From Pseudomonadota bacterium (GTDB lineage Bacteria; Pseudomonadota; Alphaproteobacteria; Acetobacterales; Acetobacteraceae): a stretch of 64,000 nucleotides of DNA. Positions 8,041-16,182 of the stretch are shown piece after piece; within the stretch, counting starts at the first letter, position 1; every line of letters begins with the position of its first letter. A model generated the notes under the pieces. The model made no database searches, was not told the DNA's origin, and was given only the letters and a program-made list of their open reading frames with translations. The stretch covers positions 1 through 64,000 of the forward strand of contig JAFEFW010000628.1 in NCBI GenBank assembly GCA_018240405.1, in the 5' to 3' direction. A program made the translations under genes and the position numbers.

Positions 8041-8679
8041 ATGCGGTCACTTCAATTCTCGCAAGCGTACGGCGTTATGGCACGCCTCGTCAGCGCCTCG
8101 CTCGGCGCGCTCATTCTGCTTGCAACATCCGCCGTGCCGGCGCGGGCCGTCGACCCCTGCGCGGCCGGCTCTGCCCTTTTGGTGGCCTACTGTCAGGATC
8201 AGGTCATCACCACCAATGGCGTGACGAAATTCAGCTACATATTCTCTTGGGAAGGCAACGGCTCCGCGAACATCTACCTGCCGCTGCTTGATGCCTCGGC
8301 GGTGATCAACGGCACGTTCGGATTTGCGCAGAGCAATCCCGCGCCGCCGCTCAACGCGATTCCGTCGTTGATCACTAATCCCGGTCAGATCGCCGGCATT
8401 TGGACCAACCCGGGAGGGCTGCCCCAGTATGTAAACCCGGCAGCCCTGTATGAGGTCGCAGTCTCGTCAACCGGGACCGGCATTACACGTTTCGCCTTCC
8501 ATTTCGACAGCTTCGCGCCAATCGTCACTGGTTTTCTCCAGATCAACGGCATCACAACCGATGATCCGAGGCTGCCAGGTATTGTGCCGGAACCGAGCAG
8601 CTTGGCGCTTCTGGGCGCTGCCATGGCCGGTCTTGGTGTAAGGCGGCGGCGCCCGGCTCGAAGACAAGAAGCCGGATGA
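8041..8679 (+). CDS. PEP-CTERM sorting domain protein
   Basis: A 212-residue exported protein. An N-terminal signal peptide covers about residues 13-37 (LGALILLATSAVPARA). The C-terminus is a textbook PEP-CTERM tail: VPEPSSLALLGAAMAGLG followed by RRRRPARR, that is, a VPEP motif, a transmembrane helix and an Arg cluster. Such tails are recognised by exosortases (EpsH/XrtA-type) and mark proteins for the outer surface. The mature part carries two Cys near its N-terminus and looks beta-rich. I take the ATG at 8041 as start; ATG 8077 is an alternative that gives a more compact signal peptide. The exosortase itself is not in this window. Confidence 0.82.
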   Translation: MRSLQFSQAYGVMARLVSASLGALILLATSAVPARAVDPCAAGSALLVAYCQDQVITTNGVTKFSYIFSWEGNGSANIYLPLLDASAVINGTFGFAQSNPAPPLNAIPSLITNPGQIAGIWTNPGGLPQYVNPAALYEVAVSSTGTGITRFAFHFDSFAPIVTGFLQINGITTDDPRLPGIVPEPSSLALLGAAMAGLGVRRRRPARRQEAG

Positions 8680-8820
8680 TGGGAAAACTCCGGCACCAGC
8701 CGCTGGCTTGCACGTGATCGACCCATGTCCATCTGCCGCGGGCATGGCGGCTACGGTGGCTCCTTTCCGCCGGTCAGGTGACGCATCGTCGCCAGGCTGC
8801 TGATCGGGGCGGGCGGCGTT

Positions 8821-9450
8821 TTGGCGCCGCTAGGCGTCTACGCCATCCTCTGCACGCCGCTACGGGACGTTGCCAAACGGACGCAGGCGCTCGCCTGTAT
8901 CACAGGGGCCGCCCTGACGGCCGCCGTCCTCTGGCTGATCGGCCCGGTGCTGTTGCGGCTGACGCCGCCACTGCCGTTCGACGCCCCGTGGCGGACAACG
9001 CTTATTCATGCCGCGCTGCCTGAGGAGACGCTGAAGCTTGCCGCGCTGCTGCTGCTCTGGCGCAGCACCGGGGCCCGAAATTTTCGGAACATCCTGGTGC
9101 TGGCCACCGGCATAGCCTGCGGGTTTGCCGCGTTTGAGAACGGTCTTGCCGTCTGGTACGCCCGCCAGCCTGGAATAGTCGTGCTGGAGCGGCTGTTCTT
9201 CAGCATACCAGCCCACATGGCGTACGCGGCGATCACCGCCGGCGTATTGGCGGCAGGCGGCATTCGATTCGATTGGCGTCGGATTTGCCTGGCGTGGACG
9301 GCCGCGACGACCCTGCATTGGGCGTATGACGCCGCGCTGTTCGGCGGGAATGATCCCATGGTCTACGCGCTCCTCGCGGTCTCGATCGCCATCGTCGTAC
9401 TGGCCTGGTGGTGCGCTATCCGCTCGCCCCCGCGTCTCGTTGCTACATAA
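8821..9450 (+). CDS. PrsW-family intramembrane protease homologue
   Basis: About 209 residues with six to seven hydrophobic segments. Hallmarks of the PrsW family are present: PEET (E68/E69), FEN (105-107), a His in AHMAYA (H132) and a His in LHWAYD (H166), matching the glutamate and histidine residues of this putative membrane metalloprotease group. The start is uncertain: no ATG or GTG lies in frame upstream (stop at 8779), so it must begin at TTG 8821 or at an earlier CTG near 8797. The first helix, from GAGGVLAPLGVYAIL, would then include residues upstream of 8821. PrsW cleaves anti-sigma factors in Bacillus; here it follows a PEP-CTERM gene, so envelope surveillance or processing is a guess. 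Confidence 0.72.
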   Translation: MAPLGVYAILCTPLRDVAKRTQALACITGAALTAAVLWLIGPVLLRLTPPLPFDAPWRTTLIHAALPEETLKLAALLLLWRSTGARNFRNILVLATGIACGFAAFENGLAVWYARQPGIVVLERLFFSIPAHMAYAAITAGVLAAGGIRFDWRRICLAWTAATTLHWAYDAALFGGNDPMVYALLAVSIAIVVLAWWCAIRSPPRLVAT

Positions 9451-9483
9451 TGGGGTCGCTCGCCTGCCGGCTTCCGGGCGTCG

Positions 9484-10581
9484 CTACGATAGTGCCGCCT
9501 GTGCATCAGACATAACGCGGTTCCGGCCGCTCTCCTTGGCGCGATACAGCGCGGCATCCGCCCGGCGAATGATCTGACCGATGCGGCTGTCCGTCTCGTG
9601 CTGCATCGCAACGCCGACACTGACCGTCAGCGATATGGTCCGGTCATCATGACGGATGGGCGAAGCCGCAACGGCACTCCGCAGCCGTTCTGCTACCAGG
9701 AGTGCATCCGCGGCCGCGGTATCGCTCAGGACCACGGCAAACTCCTCGCCGCCCAGCCGACCCAGAAGATCGCGCCGGCGCACCACCGCGCGCAACCGGT
9801 CGGCCAACCCCTTGAGGGCCTGATCCCCGGCTTCATGGCCCCAACGGTCGTTGATCTGCTTGAAATGGTCGACATCCACCATCAGGACCGTCAGGCAGGC
9901 CCGCGCCGCCTGGTTCATCGCGAGCCGGCGTTGCGCCCGCGCCATGAAGCCAGCCCGGTTCAGGACACCGGTTAGCGCATCGGTGGTCGCCAGTCGTCGG
10001 AGCTGCTTCTCCAGCAGCCGACGCTCCGCAAGCTCCCGCTCTAGCCGTGTCCTGACCTCATCCAGCCGTTGCGCGTTGAGTTCCGCCGACTCGGCCAACT
10101 CAGCCAGGCGTGCCCCTTGCTCCTCCATCAACTCGGAATGGAAGCGCATTTCGGCGGTGAAATGCTCGATCATCTCCTCTGCATTGGTCTCCAGCGCTAC
10201 CGGCAGCAAGGCATAGGTCAGCAGACGCCCGCCATGCGGACAGGCCGTGCAACGGAGCAGCACATGTCCCTTCAGCCCAACATCAAGCGAACGGGGACTC
10301 GCGGTGCCCGCTCGCACCAGCGCTTCCTGTTCATCCAGAAAGGCCGCCAGGTTTGCGGGTGCCACGGTGCGCCAGGCATGAACGGCCGCATGGTGCAGCA
10401 GAGTGCGGAAGGTGGTCTGTTGCAGCACGGTGGACGCTTCCACGCCGAACAGGTGGAGCAGCGCGCGATTGGCAAAGTGCGGACGTAGATCCGCATCAAG
10501 CATCAGCAACGCCAAGTCCAGCTCGTCGAGCCCGGCCTTAAGACAGCTGAGAATCCGGCTGTTATCAGTGTCGCTGGTCAT
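9484..10581 (-). CDS. diguanylate cyclase with N-terminal sensor-like domain
   Basis: A 365-residue protein from ATG 10581. The GGDEF domain spans about residues 197-360 with an intact active-site GGEEF (277-281) and an RxxD inhibitory site at 268-271, so cyclic-di-GMP synthesis with product feedback is predicted. Residues 1-130 look like a PAS-type sensor (LMLDADLRPHFANRALL) containing an unusual CTACPHGG at 111-118. A coiled coil (about 140-197) joins the two. No membrane segments, so it is cytoplasmic. AGCAGGG upstream of 10581 supports this start; in-frame starts at 10614 and 10650 exist. It is convergent with the PrsW-like gene. Confidence 0.85.
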   Translation of the reverse strand: MTSDTDNSRILSCLKAGLDELDLALLMLDADLRPHFANRALLHLFGVEASTVLQQTTFRTLLHHAAVHAWRTVAPANLAAFLDEQEALVRAGTASPRSLDVGLKGHVLLRCTACPHGGRLLTYALLPVALETNAEEMIEHFTAEMRFHSELMEEQGARLAELAESAELNAQRLDEVRTRLERELAERRLLEKQLRRLATTDALTGVLNRAGFMARAQRRLAMNQAARACLTVLMVDVDHFKQINDRWGHEAGDQALKGLADRLRAVVRRRDLLGRLGGEEFAVVLSDTAAADALLVAERLRSAVAASPIRHDDRTISLTVSVGVAMQHETDSRIGQIIRRADAALYRAKESGRNRVMSDAQAALS

Positions 10582-10815
10582 GCCGCGGCCCTGCTCACCA
10601 GCTCTGGACGCCATAGGGCGATCGTCGCCGATGCTGCCCGGCTTGACCAATCAGGTGGACGCGATGACGCGACGCTCGTCGGCCGATGGACCAGGTCATG
10701 AAGCGGACTAGACCCCCCTGCTTACGCATAGCCGAGAGGATCAATCGTTCAGGTTACAAACCGGTTAACAAGCCGACCGGCAGTCGAGGGCGGCCGCGCC
10801 CGACGGGCACCTGAC

Positions 10816-10852
10816 AAGAAAAAGGCGCAGACGGCCCGAACCGCCTGCGCCT
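10816..10852 (-). terminator. rho-independent terminator of the EF-G gene
   Basis: On the minus strand an 8-bp GC-rich stem (AGGCGCAG / CTGCGCCT at 10823-10830 and 10845-10852), extended by an inner CGG/CCG after one mismatch, is followed directly by TTTTTCTTG. It sits 28 nt downstream of the EF-G stop codon. This is the clearest intrinsic terminator in the window. Confidence 0.85.
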
Positions 10853-10880
10853 CTGGTCGGCGCGCCTAGGCCGAAGGGAA

Positions 10881-12992
10881 TCAGGCGCTCTTCTTCATGA
10901 TCTCGTCCGCGACGTTGCGCGGCACCGGATCGTAGTGGTGGAACTGCATGGTGAACGAGGCACGCCCCTTGGTCATCGACCGCAGGTGAGAGATGTAGCC
11001 GAACATCTCCTTCAGCGGCACGTGCGCCCGCACGATCACCGTCGAGCCGGAGCTCTCCTGGTTCTGTATCATGCCGCGGCGGCGGTTCAGGTCACCGACG
11101 ACGTCGCCGACATGGTCCTGCGGCGTGGTCACTTCCACGTCCATGATCGGCTCCAGGATGATCGGGCCGGCGTTCTTCATGCCCTCCCGGAAGCAGGCCT
11201 TGGCGGCGATTTCGAAGGCCAGCGCTGAGGAGTCGACGTCGTGGTACTTGCCGTCCACCAGGGTGTACTTGAAGTCGACCGTCGGGAAGCCGGCGAGCAC
11301 GCCGGTATCGGCCTGCACCTTGATGCCCTTTTCAACCGCCGGGATGTATTCCTTCGGCACGGCGCCGCCGACGATCTTGTTCTCGAACACGATGCCGCCG
11401 TTCCGCTCCTGCGGCTCGAAGATGATCTTGACTTCGGCGTACTGGCCGGAACCGCCGGACTGCTTCTTGTGCGTGTAAGTTTCGGTATGCGGACGGCTGA
11501 TCGTCTCGCGATACGCCACCTGCGGCGCGCCGATGTTGCAGTCCACGCCGTATTCGCGACGCAGCCGGTCGATGATGATCTCCAGGTGCAGCTCGCCCAT
11601 GCCGGACAGGATGGTCTGGCCGGTTTCCTGATCGGTGCGCAGGCGCAGCGAGGGATCTTCGCCGGCCAGCTTCTGCAGGCCGATCGTCATCTTCTCGATG
11701 GCTTCCTTGGTGCGCGGCTCGACCGAGATGTCGATAACCGGAACCGGGAACGCCATGCGCTCCAGCACCACCGGATCGTCGTTCGAAGCCAGCGTGTCGC
11801 CGGTGCCGGTGTCCTTCAGGCCGACGAAGGCAGCGATATCGCCGGCCTCGACTTCCTTGATCTCCTCGCGCTTGTCCGCGTGCATCTGGAACATCCGCCC
11901 GATGCGCTCGCGGTGGCCCTTGGTGGTGTTCATCACCATGTCGCCCGACTTCAGCGTGCCGGCATAGACGCGCACGAAGGTCAGGGTGCCGTACTTGTCG
12001 TTGATGATCTTGAACGCCAGACCAGCGAACGGTGCCTTCGGGTCCGCCTTGATGCGGCGGCGCTTGGCATGCACGTCCTTGATCTGCTCATCCGACAGAC
12101 CGTCTTCCTCGCCCTCTTCTGCGGCGATGGCAATGCCGGGCACGTCGACCGGCGACGGCAGGTAGTCGATGACAGCGTCGAGCAGCGGCTGCACGCCCTT
12201 GTTCTTGAACGCCGTGCCGCACAGCACGGGGCGGAAGTCGCCGGAAATGGCGCCCTTCTTGATGCAGCGCTTCAGTGTCTCGACCGAAACATCGCCCTTC
12301 TCGAAATACTCCTCCATCGCCTGCTCATCGACCGACAGCGCGGTGTCCAGCAGGTTCTGGCGGTATTCGGCGGCCTTGTCCGCAAGGTCGGCCGGGATCG
12401 GCTCATCGTGGTACTTGGCGCCCAGTTCGCCGCCTTCCCAGATGATCGCCTTCATCTCGACCAGGTCCACCACGCCGAGGAACTGGTCCTCGATGCCGAT
12501 CGGCAGCTGCAGCGGCAGTGCGACGATGTCGAGCTTCTCCTTCAGCGTGTCGAACGCGCGGTAGAAGTCGGCGCCGGTACGGTCCAGCTTGTTGATGAAG
12601 ATGATGCGCGGCACGTTGTAGCGGTCGGCAAGGCGCCAGTTGGTTTCGGACTGCGGCTGCACGCCGGCCACGCCTTCGATGATGAAGATGGCGCCGTCGA
12701 GCACGCGCAGGCTGCGGTTGACCTCAATGTTGAAGTCGATATGGCCGGGCGTATCGATGATGTTGATGCGGTGGTCTTTCCACTCGCAGGTCACCGCGGC
12801 GGAGGTGATGGTGATTCCGCGCTCACGCTCCTGCTCCATGTAGTCGGTCGTGGTGTTGCCGTCGTGCACCTCGCCGATCTTATGCGACACACCCGTGTAG
12901 TACAGAATCCGCTCGGTCGTCGTCGTCTTGCCCGCGTCGATATGTGCGGTAATGCCAATATTCCTGATCGTCTCGAGCGTCTGACTGCCCAC
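10881..12992 (-). CDS. fusA: elongation factor G (probable paralogue)
   Basis: A 703-residue translational GTPase with the full EF-G architecture. G1 is [10 protein letters not shown] (about 16-25), then the switch I region ERERGIT, G3 DTPGH, G4 NKLD, domain II, and domains III-V ending with the [16 protein letters not shown] block. It drives ribosomal translocation. The start is GTG 12992, with AGGAG 8 nt upstream. It is a lone gene with its own terminator, not embedded with rpsL, rpsG and tuf. Its G-domain reads [19 protein letters not shown] where housekeeping EF-G usually has VAVFDSVAGVEPQSETVWR-like sequence, so it may be a second EF-G rather than the only copy. Confidence 0.92.
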   Translation of the reverse strand: MGSQTLETIRNIGITAHIDAGKTTTTERILYYTGVSHKIGEVHDGNTTTDYMEQERERGITITSAAVTCEWKDHRINIIDTPGHIDFNIEVNRSLRVLDGAIFIIEGVAGVQPQSETNWRLADRYNVPRIIFINKLDRTGADFYRAFDTLKEKLDIVALPLQLPIGIEDQFLGVVDLVEMKAIIWEGGELGAKYHDEPIPADLADKAAEYRQNLLDTALSVDEQAMEEYFEKGDVSVETLKRCIKKGAISGDFRPVLCGTAFKNKGVQPLLDAVIDYLPSPVDVPGIAIAAEEGEEDGLSDEQIKDVHAKRRRIKADPKAPFAGLAFKIINDKYGTLTFVRVYAGTLKSGDMVMNTTKGHRERIGRMFQMHADKREEIKEVEAGDIAAFVGLKDTGTGDTLASNDDPVVLERMAFPVPVIDISVEPRTKEAIEKMTIGLQKLAGEDPSLRLRTDQETGQTILSGMGELHLEIIIDRLRREYGVDCNIGAPQVAYRETISRPHTETYTHKKQSGGSGQYAEVKIIFEPQERNGGIVFENKIVGGAVPKEYIPAVEKGIKVQADTGVLAGFPTVDFKYTLVDGKYHDVDSSALAFEIAAKACFREGMKNAGPIILEPIMDVEVTTPQDHVGDVVGDLNRRRGMIQNQESSGSTVIVRAHVPLKEMFGYISHLRSMTKGRASFTMQFHHYDPVPRNVADEIMKKSA

Positions 12993-13356
12993 GGTCTGTC
13001 TCCTGCGTATCCGATTGATGCGGGCATATCAGAAAGGGCGCGTGATCCATCTCTGGATCCCGGAGGTTCCCACCTCCAGCGCGCCCGCCCGCAGCACCAG
13101 GCCGAAACTCCTCGGCCGGTTATGGTGACCCGCATGTGCGACACCGCGCACAGTTTTGCAAGTGCGAAAACCGGAAATCCAAGCCCGCTTCGGCGCATGC
13201 TCGGCATGTCGAAGTGCATATCAGCATCTTGGCGCAGGCCCACTTGGCATCTGAGCGCCGGCCACCGACTGTTACCGCTCCGGCAGATGCCCCTGCAGTG
13301 CACCGCTACCGCGGGCCGGTGGTCGATGCGCAGACTCCGAGCCTATACGGATCGGC
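12993..13356. other. intergenic stretch upstream of the EF-G gene
   Basis: I see no supported gene in these 364 bases. Frames through here lack a credible ribosome site and have atypical composition. The region should hold the EF-G promoter on the minus strand, but I cannot point to clear -35/-10 boxes. Confidence 0.4.
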
Positions 13357-13857
13357 TCAGTGCAAGGTGGGTGACGCGCCTCGTCCGGGCACCGGATCGA
13401 TCGCCGGATGGCCATGGCGGCGAAGCGCGGCTGGCCCTCGGGCAAGTGCATGCCCGGCCTCCCTGAGCACCTGCACGATCGCCAGCGCATGGCCGGAGGC
13501 GTCATGCGCGGCGGTCGCGGTAACGAAGCGCGCCAGCAAGTCGGTGGCGGCTTCATGCCGCTCCTCCTGCATCAGCGCGAACATATCCAGCAGCAACATT
13601 TCATCGCCGCTCAGCATTGGTTCGCAGGTGCAGCAGACCTCGATCATTCGCGTGCAGCCGCCGTTCAGGGCCTGCATGAAATGGTCGAGATGCTCCGCCG
13701 CCGGGAAGGCCCGGAGATTGCCGAACAGGATTTGAAGCGGCCGCTCGGCAGATACGCCGCGCTTGCATCCCAGGACCCAGGTGCGAATGGCGGCGAGGAT
13801 GGTTCCTTCGAGCCAGGTCAGCCCATCGCGGTTCTCGAGTTCCGGGATGCTGGTCAT
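13357..13857 (-). CDS. Cys-containing unknown protein under a Fur-box-like site
   Basis: A 166-residue, mostly helical, soluble protein beginning MTSIPELENRDGLTWLEG. It has five Cys in its first half: C31, C68, C75, C76 and C78, the last three in EVCCTCEP, which could bind metal or an Fe-S cluster. I do not recognise the family. A Fur-box-like palindrome lies at 13870-13890, only 13-33 nt upstream of the ATG, placing the gene under probable iron control. Its neighbours on the other side are iron-transport-like genes, so a role in iron homeostasis is a reasonable inference. The last 30 residues are Pro/Gly/Arg-rich and may be disordered. Confidence 0.68.
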   Translation of the reverse strand: MTSIPELENRDGLTWLEGTILAAIRTWVLGCKRGVSAERPLQILFGNLRAFPAAEHLDHFMQALNGGCTRMIEVCCTCEPMLSGDEMLLLDMFALMQEERHEAATDLLARFVTATAAHDASGHALAIVQVLREAGHALARGPAALRRHGHPAIDPVPGRGASPTLH

Positions 13858-13869
13858 CGGTGCCCTATA

Positions 13870-13890
13870 TGCGAATAGTTCTCATTATCA
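13870..13890. promoter_or_regulatory. Fur-box-like operator
   Basis: TGCGAATAGTTCTCATTATC is close to a 7-1-7 inverted repeat (TGCGAAT-A-GTTCTCA) of the Fur type. It matches a second site at 15246-15266 at 19 of 21 positions. It abuts the start of the minus-strand Cys-rich gene and lies about 220 nt before the rightward binding-protein gene at 14112, so it could act on both. Confidence 0.7.
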
Positions 13891-14111
13891 TGTAAGGCCG
13901 GCCCTTCGAGCACGTCAAGCCGGAATGGCTGGGTATGTCATTGTAAGGGGCGTACGCCTCAGCGCGGGGCTGTTCCCAGGCATCGGCAAGTCGCCGCCGG
14001 GCTCTCCCCAGACATCTGCAAGGCGGCGCAGACCTGCGCCGGATTGTGCCCTCCGGCCGCACCGGGCTACCAAGACCGCTAAGCAAGAACCTGCCGGGAG
14101 GATTCAGACCG

Positions 14112-15113
14112 ATGCGCCTTCTCCTCACACTGGTGGCGGTCATCGCCCTGCTACACGCGGCGGCGGCTCGAGCGGAAGCCGACAAGGTGCGGATCGTCCA
14201 GCCCTACGGCGTGCTCTACCTGCCCAGCTACGTCGTGGCCGACCGGCATCTGATCGAACGCGAAGCCGAGGCCGCGGGCCTGGGCCCGGTGACGGTGACA
14301 CTGACCCGTGTCGCAAGCGGTCCAGTCGGCAGCGATATGGTGCTCGCCGGAGACGCCGATATCGCCATGGGCGGCTTCGGCCCGGCGCTGACGTTGTGGG
14401 ACAAGACCCGCGGCAGCCAGAAGGTGCGCGGCTTCATGCCGCTGTGCAGTTCGCCGGTCATGCTGGTCAGCACCGACCCGCGGATCCGCTCGATCCGCGA
14501 CCTCACCGACCGCGACCGCATCGCCGTCAGCGCCATCAAGGTGACGGACCAGGCCATCACCCTGCAGATGGCAGCCGCGCGCGAATGGGGCTGGGACCAG
14601 CGCTTCCGTCTCGATCCGCTGACCGTGGCGATGTCCAACCCCGACGGCATGGCCGCACTGCTGGGAGGCCTTAGCGAGGTGAAGAACCACGCCACCATCA
14701 TCCCGTTCGCGGTCGCCGAACTGGAATCCGGCAAGGCGCATCTGGTCATGACATCGGATGAGGTCCTGGAGCCCGGTGCAAGCACGGTCGTTGCCTACGC
14801 GCCCGCCCGCTTCCACGACGGCAGCCCCAGGCTCTACGCAGCAACCGCCAGGGCGTTCGAGGACGCCATCGCCTGGATCAACGCCCATCCCCGCGAGGCC
14901 GCCGAAATCTACGTCGCGCGCGAGCCGCAGAAGAACGGCGTCGACTGGATCGAGAGGATGATCCGCGACCCGAAGCTGGTCCGCTACGATTCGACGCCGC
15001 GCGGCCTGAAGGCCCACGCGGACTTCATGCATGAACTCGGCACGCTGAAGAACAAGGCGGAAAGCTGGAAAGACCTGTTCTGGGACAATAACTGGGTCAA
15101 GGACGGCAACTGA
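14112..15113 (+). CDS. periplasmic substrate-binding protein, NMT1/SsuA-like
   Basis: A 333-residue exported protein with a signal peptide of about 21 residues (LLLTLVAVIALLHAAAARA). The mature part follows the NMT1/THI5/SsuA-type periplasmic binding fold: an early VRIVQPYGVLYLPSYVV, MVLAGDADIAMGG for the ligand-dependent domain, and a C-terminal helix set with AAEIYVAREP. GGGAGGA upstream of 14112 sets the start. Relatives bind aliphatic sulfonates, nitrate or pyrimidine precursors; the ligand is unknown here. No permease or ATPase gene is adjacent. It lies between the two Fur-box-like sites, so iron-linked expression is possible. Confidence 0.75.
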   Translation: MRLLLTLVAVIALLHAAAARAEADKVRIVQPYGVLYLPSYVVADRHLIEREAEAAGLGPVTVTLTRVASGPVGSDMVLAGDADIAMGGFGPALTLWDKTRGSQKVRGFMPLCSSPVMLVSTDPRIRSIRDLTDRDRIAVSAIKVTDQAITLQMAAAREWGWDQRFRLDPLTVAMSNPDGMAALLGGLSEVKNHATIIPFAVAELESGKAHLVMTSDEVLEPGASTVVAYAPARFHDGSPRLYAATARAFEDAIAWINAHPREAAEIYVAREPQKNGVDWIERMIRDPKLVRYDSTPRGLKAHADFMHELGTLKNKAESWKDLFWDNNWVKDGN

Positions 15114-15245
15114 GCGGACCCCGGAGGAGACACCGGGCGGCCGGCCTTTGGCACGGGACGGCGCCGGCCGCTGTGGCACGCCCGGCACATGCAGTCCCGG
15201 GCAGGGGCCGGTACGTATTTTCCCTTGGCTTTGGCCTCTTGCAAT

Positions 15246-15266
15246 TGCGAATAATTCTCATTATCC
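15246..15266 (+). promoter_or_regulatory. Fur-box-like operator of the ftr-type operon
   Basis: TGCGAATAATTCTCATTATC contains a near-perfect 7-1-7 inverted repeat (TGCGAAT-A-ATTCTCA, one mismatch; core GAATAATTC is a perfect palindrome). It lies 35-55 nt before the ATG of the P19-like gene, where a Fur repressor would block transcription under iron sufficiency. Confidence 0.8.
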
Positions 15267-15300
15267 AGGGTGCATAATGGCCTGACCGAGTGAAAGTTCC

Positions 15301-15843
15301 ATGCTCAAGCTGTCCGCCCCGTTCGCCGCCCTCACCCTCGCCGGCCTGCTGGCCGCCCTGCCCGCAACCGCCCGCGAGTACCCGATCGGCAAGCCGGTCA
15401 AGCAGAACGGCATGGAGATCGGCACGGTCTACCTGCAGCCGATCGAGATGGACCCGCCGGGCATGATGCGCGCCGCCGCCGAGAGCGACATCCACCTGGA
15501 AGCCGACATCAAGGCGGGCAAAGGCAACAAGAACGGCTTCCCCGAAGGCGAGTGGATCCCGGCCCTGTCGGTCCGCTATGAGTTGCAGAAAGCCGGCAGC
15601 GACGAGAAGATTGCCGGTGAAATGATGCCGATGGTAGCGAATGACGGCCCGCACTACGGCGACAACGTCAAGCTGCCCGGGCCCGGTAAATACCAGTTGA
15701 CCGTATTCGTCGCTCCGCCGGGCGCCAGCCAGCATTTCGGCCGCCACGTCGACAAGGAGACTGGCGTCGCCCCCTGGTTCAAGCCGTTCGAGGTGAAGCA
15801 GGAATTCGTCTTCGCCGGCACCGGCAAGAAGGGCGGGTATTAG
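15301..15843 (+). CDS. ftrA: P19/FtrA-type periplasmic iron-uptake protein
   Basis: A 180-residue protein with a signal peptide ending at about residue 24 (AALPATA). The mature sequence matches the P19/Tp34/FtrA family of periplasmic Cu/Fe-binding proteins: GMEIGTVYLQPIEMDP (37-52), SDIHLEADI with H65, GPHYGDNV with H118, and H145/H149 in QHFGRHVD, which are the expected metal ligands. In Bordetella and Brucella, FtrA works with FtrB, FtrC and FtrD in ferrous-iron uptake. A Fur-box-like site lies just upstream, and the FtrB- and FtrD-like genes follow with 6 and 3 nt gaps, so they form one iron-repressed operon. Confidence 0.87.
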   Translation: MLKLSAPFAALTLAGLLAALPATAREYPIGKPVKQNGMEIGTVYLQPIEMDPPGMMRAAAESDIHLEADIKAGKGNKNGFPEGEWIPALSVRYELQKAGSDEKIAGEMMPMVANDGPHYGDNVKLPGPGKYQLTVFVAPPGASQHFGRHVDKETGVAPWFKPFEVKQEFVFAGTGKKGGY

Positions 15844-15849
15844 GCCGCC

Positions 15850-16179
15850 ATGCTGCGCCGTTGCTTCATTGCTGCTTCCGCCGGGCTGCTGGTCGCGCGC
15901 CATGCCGGCGCCGAGGACATGCCCGAGTTCCGCATCGAAATGAAGGACGGCGCAATAACCCCGACGCGACTGAAAGTTCCAGCCAACAAGCCGTTCCGGC
16001 TGGAGATCCATAACCTGGGAAAGACTCCGGCCGAGTTCGAAAGCCTGGCGCTGCACAAGGAGAAAGTGCTCGCCGCTGAGTCGAGTGCCACGATGGTATT
16101 CCGGAAACTCTCGCCGGGCGAATACGACTTCTTCGACGACTTTCACCCAGAAGCCAAAGCCGTACTGGTGGCGGAATAG
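15850..16179 (+). CDS. ftrB: FtrB-like cupredoxin
   Basis: A 109-residue exported protein with a short signal peptide (about 1-21). The rest is a single cupredoxin-like beta sandwich with PAEFESLALHKEKVL and a closing GEYDFFDDFHPEAKAVL, similar to the EfeO N-terminal and FtrB domains. In FtrABCD systems this periplasmic cupredoxin is thought to oxidise or shuttle iron beside FtrA. It starts 6 nt after the ftrA-like stop; the ribosome site is weak, so translation is probably coupled. There is no Cys, so it does not have a classical type I copper centre, as expected for this subgroup. Confidence 0.75.
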   Translation: MLRRCFIAASAGLLVARHAGAEDMPEFRIEMKDGAITPTRLKVPANKPFRLEIHNLGKTPAEFESLALHKEKVLAAESSATMVFRKLSPGEYDFFDDFHPEAKAVLVAE

Positions 16180-16182
16180 ACC

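Noticed and set aside
11241-13466. A 741-codon rightward open frame antisense to the EF-G gene
   Set aside because: It mirrors the EF-G codons; in GC-rich genomes the antisense of a well-biased gene often lacks stops. EF-G motifs on the other strand are unambiguous.
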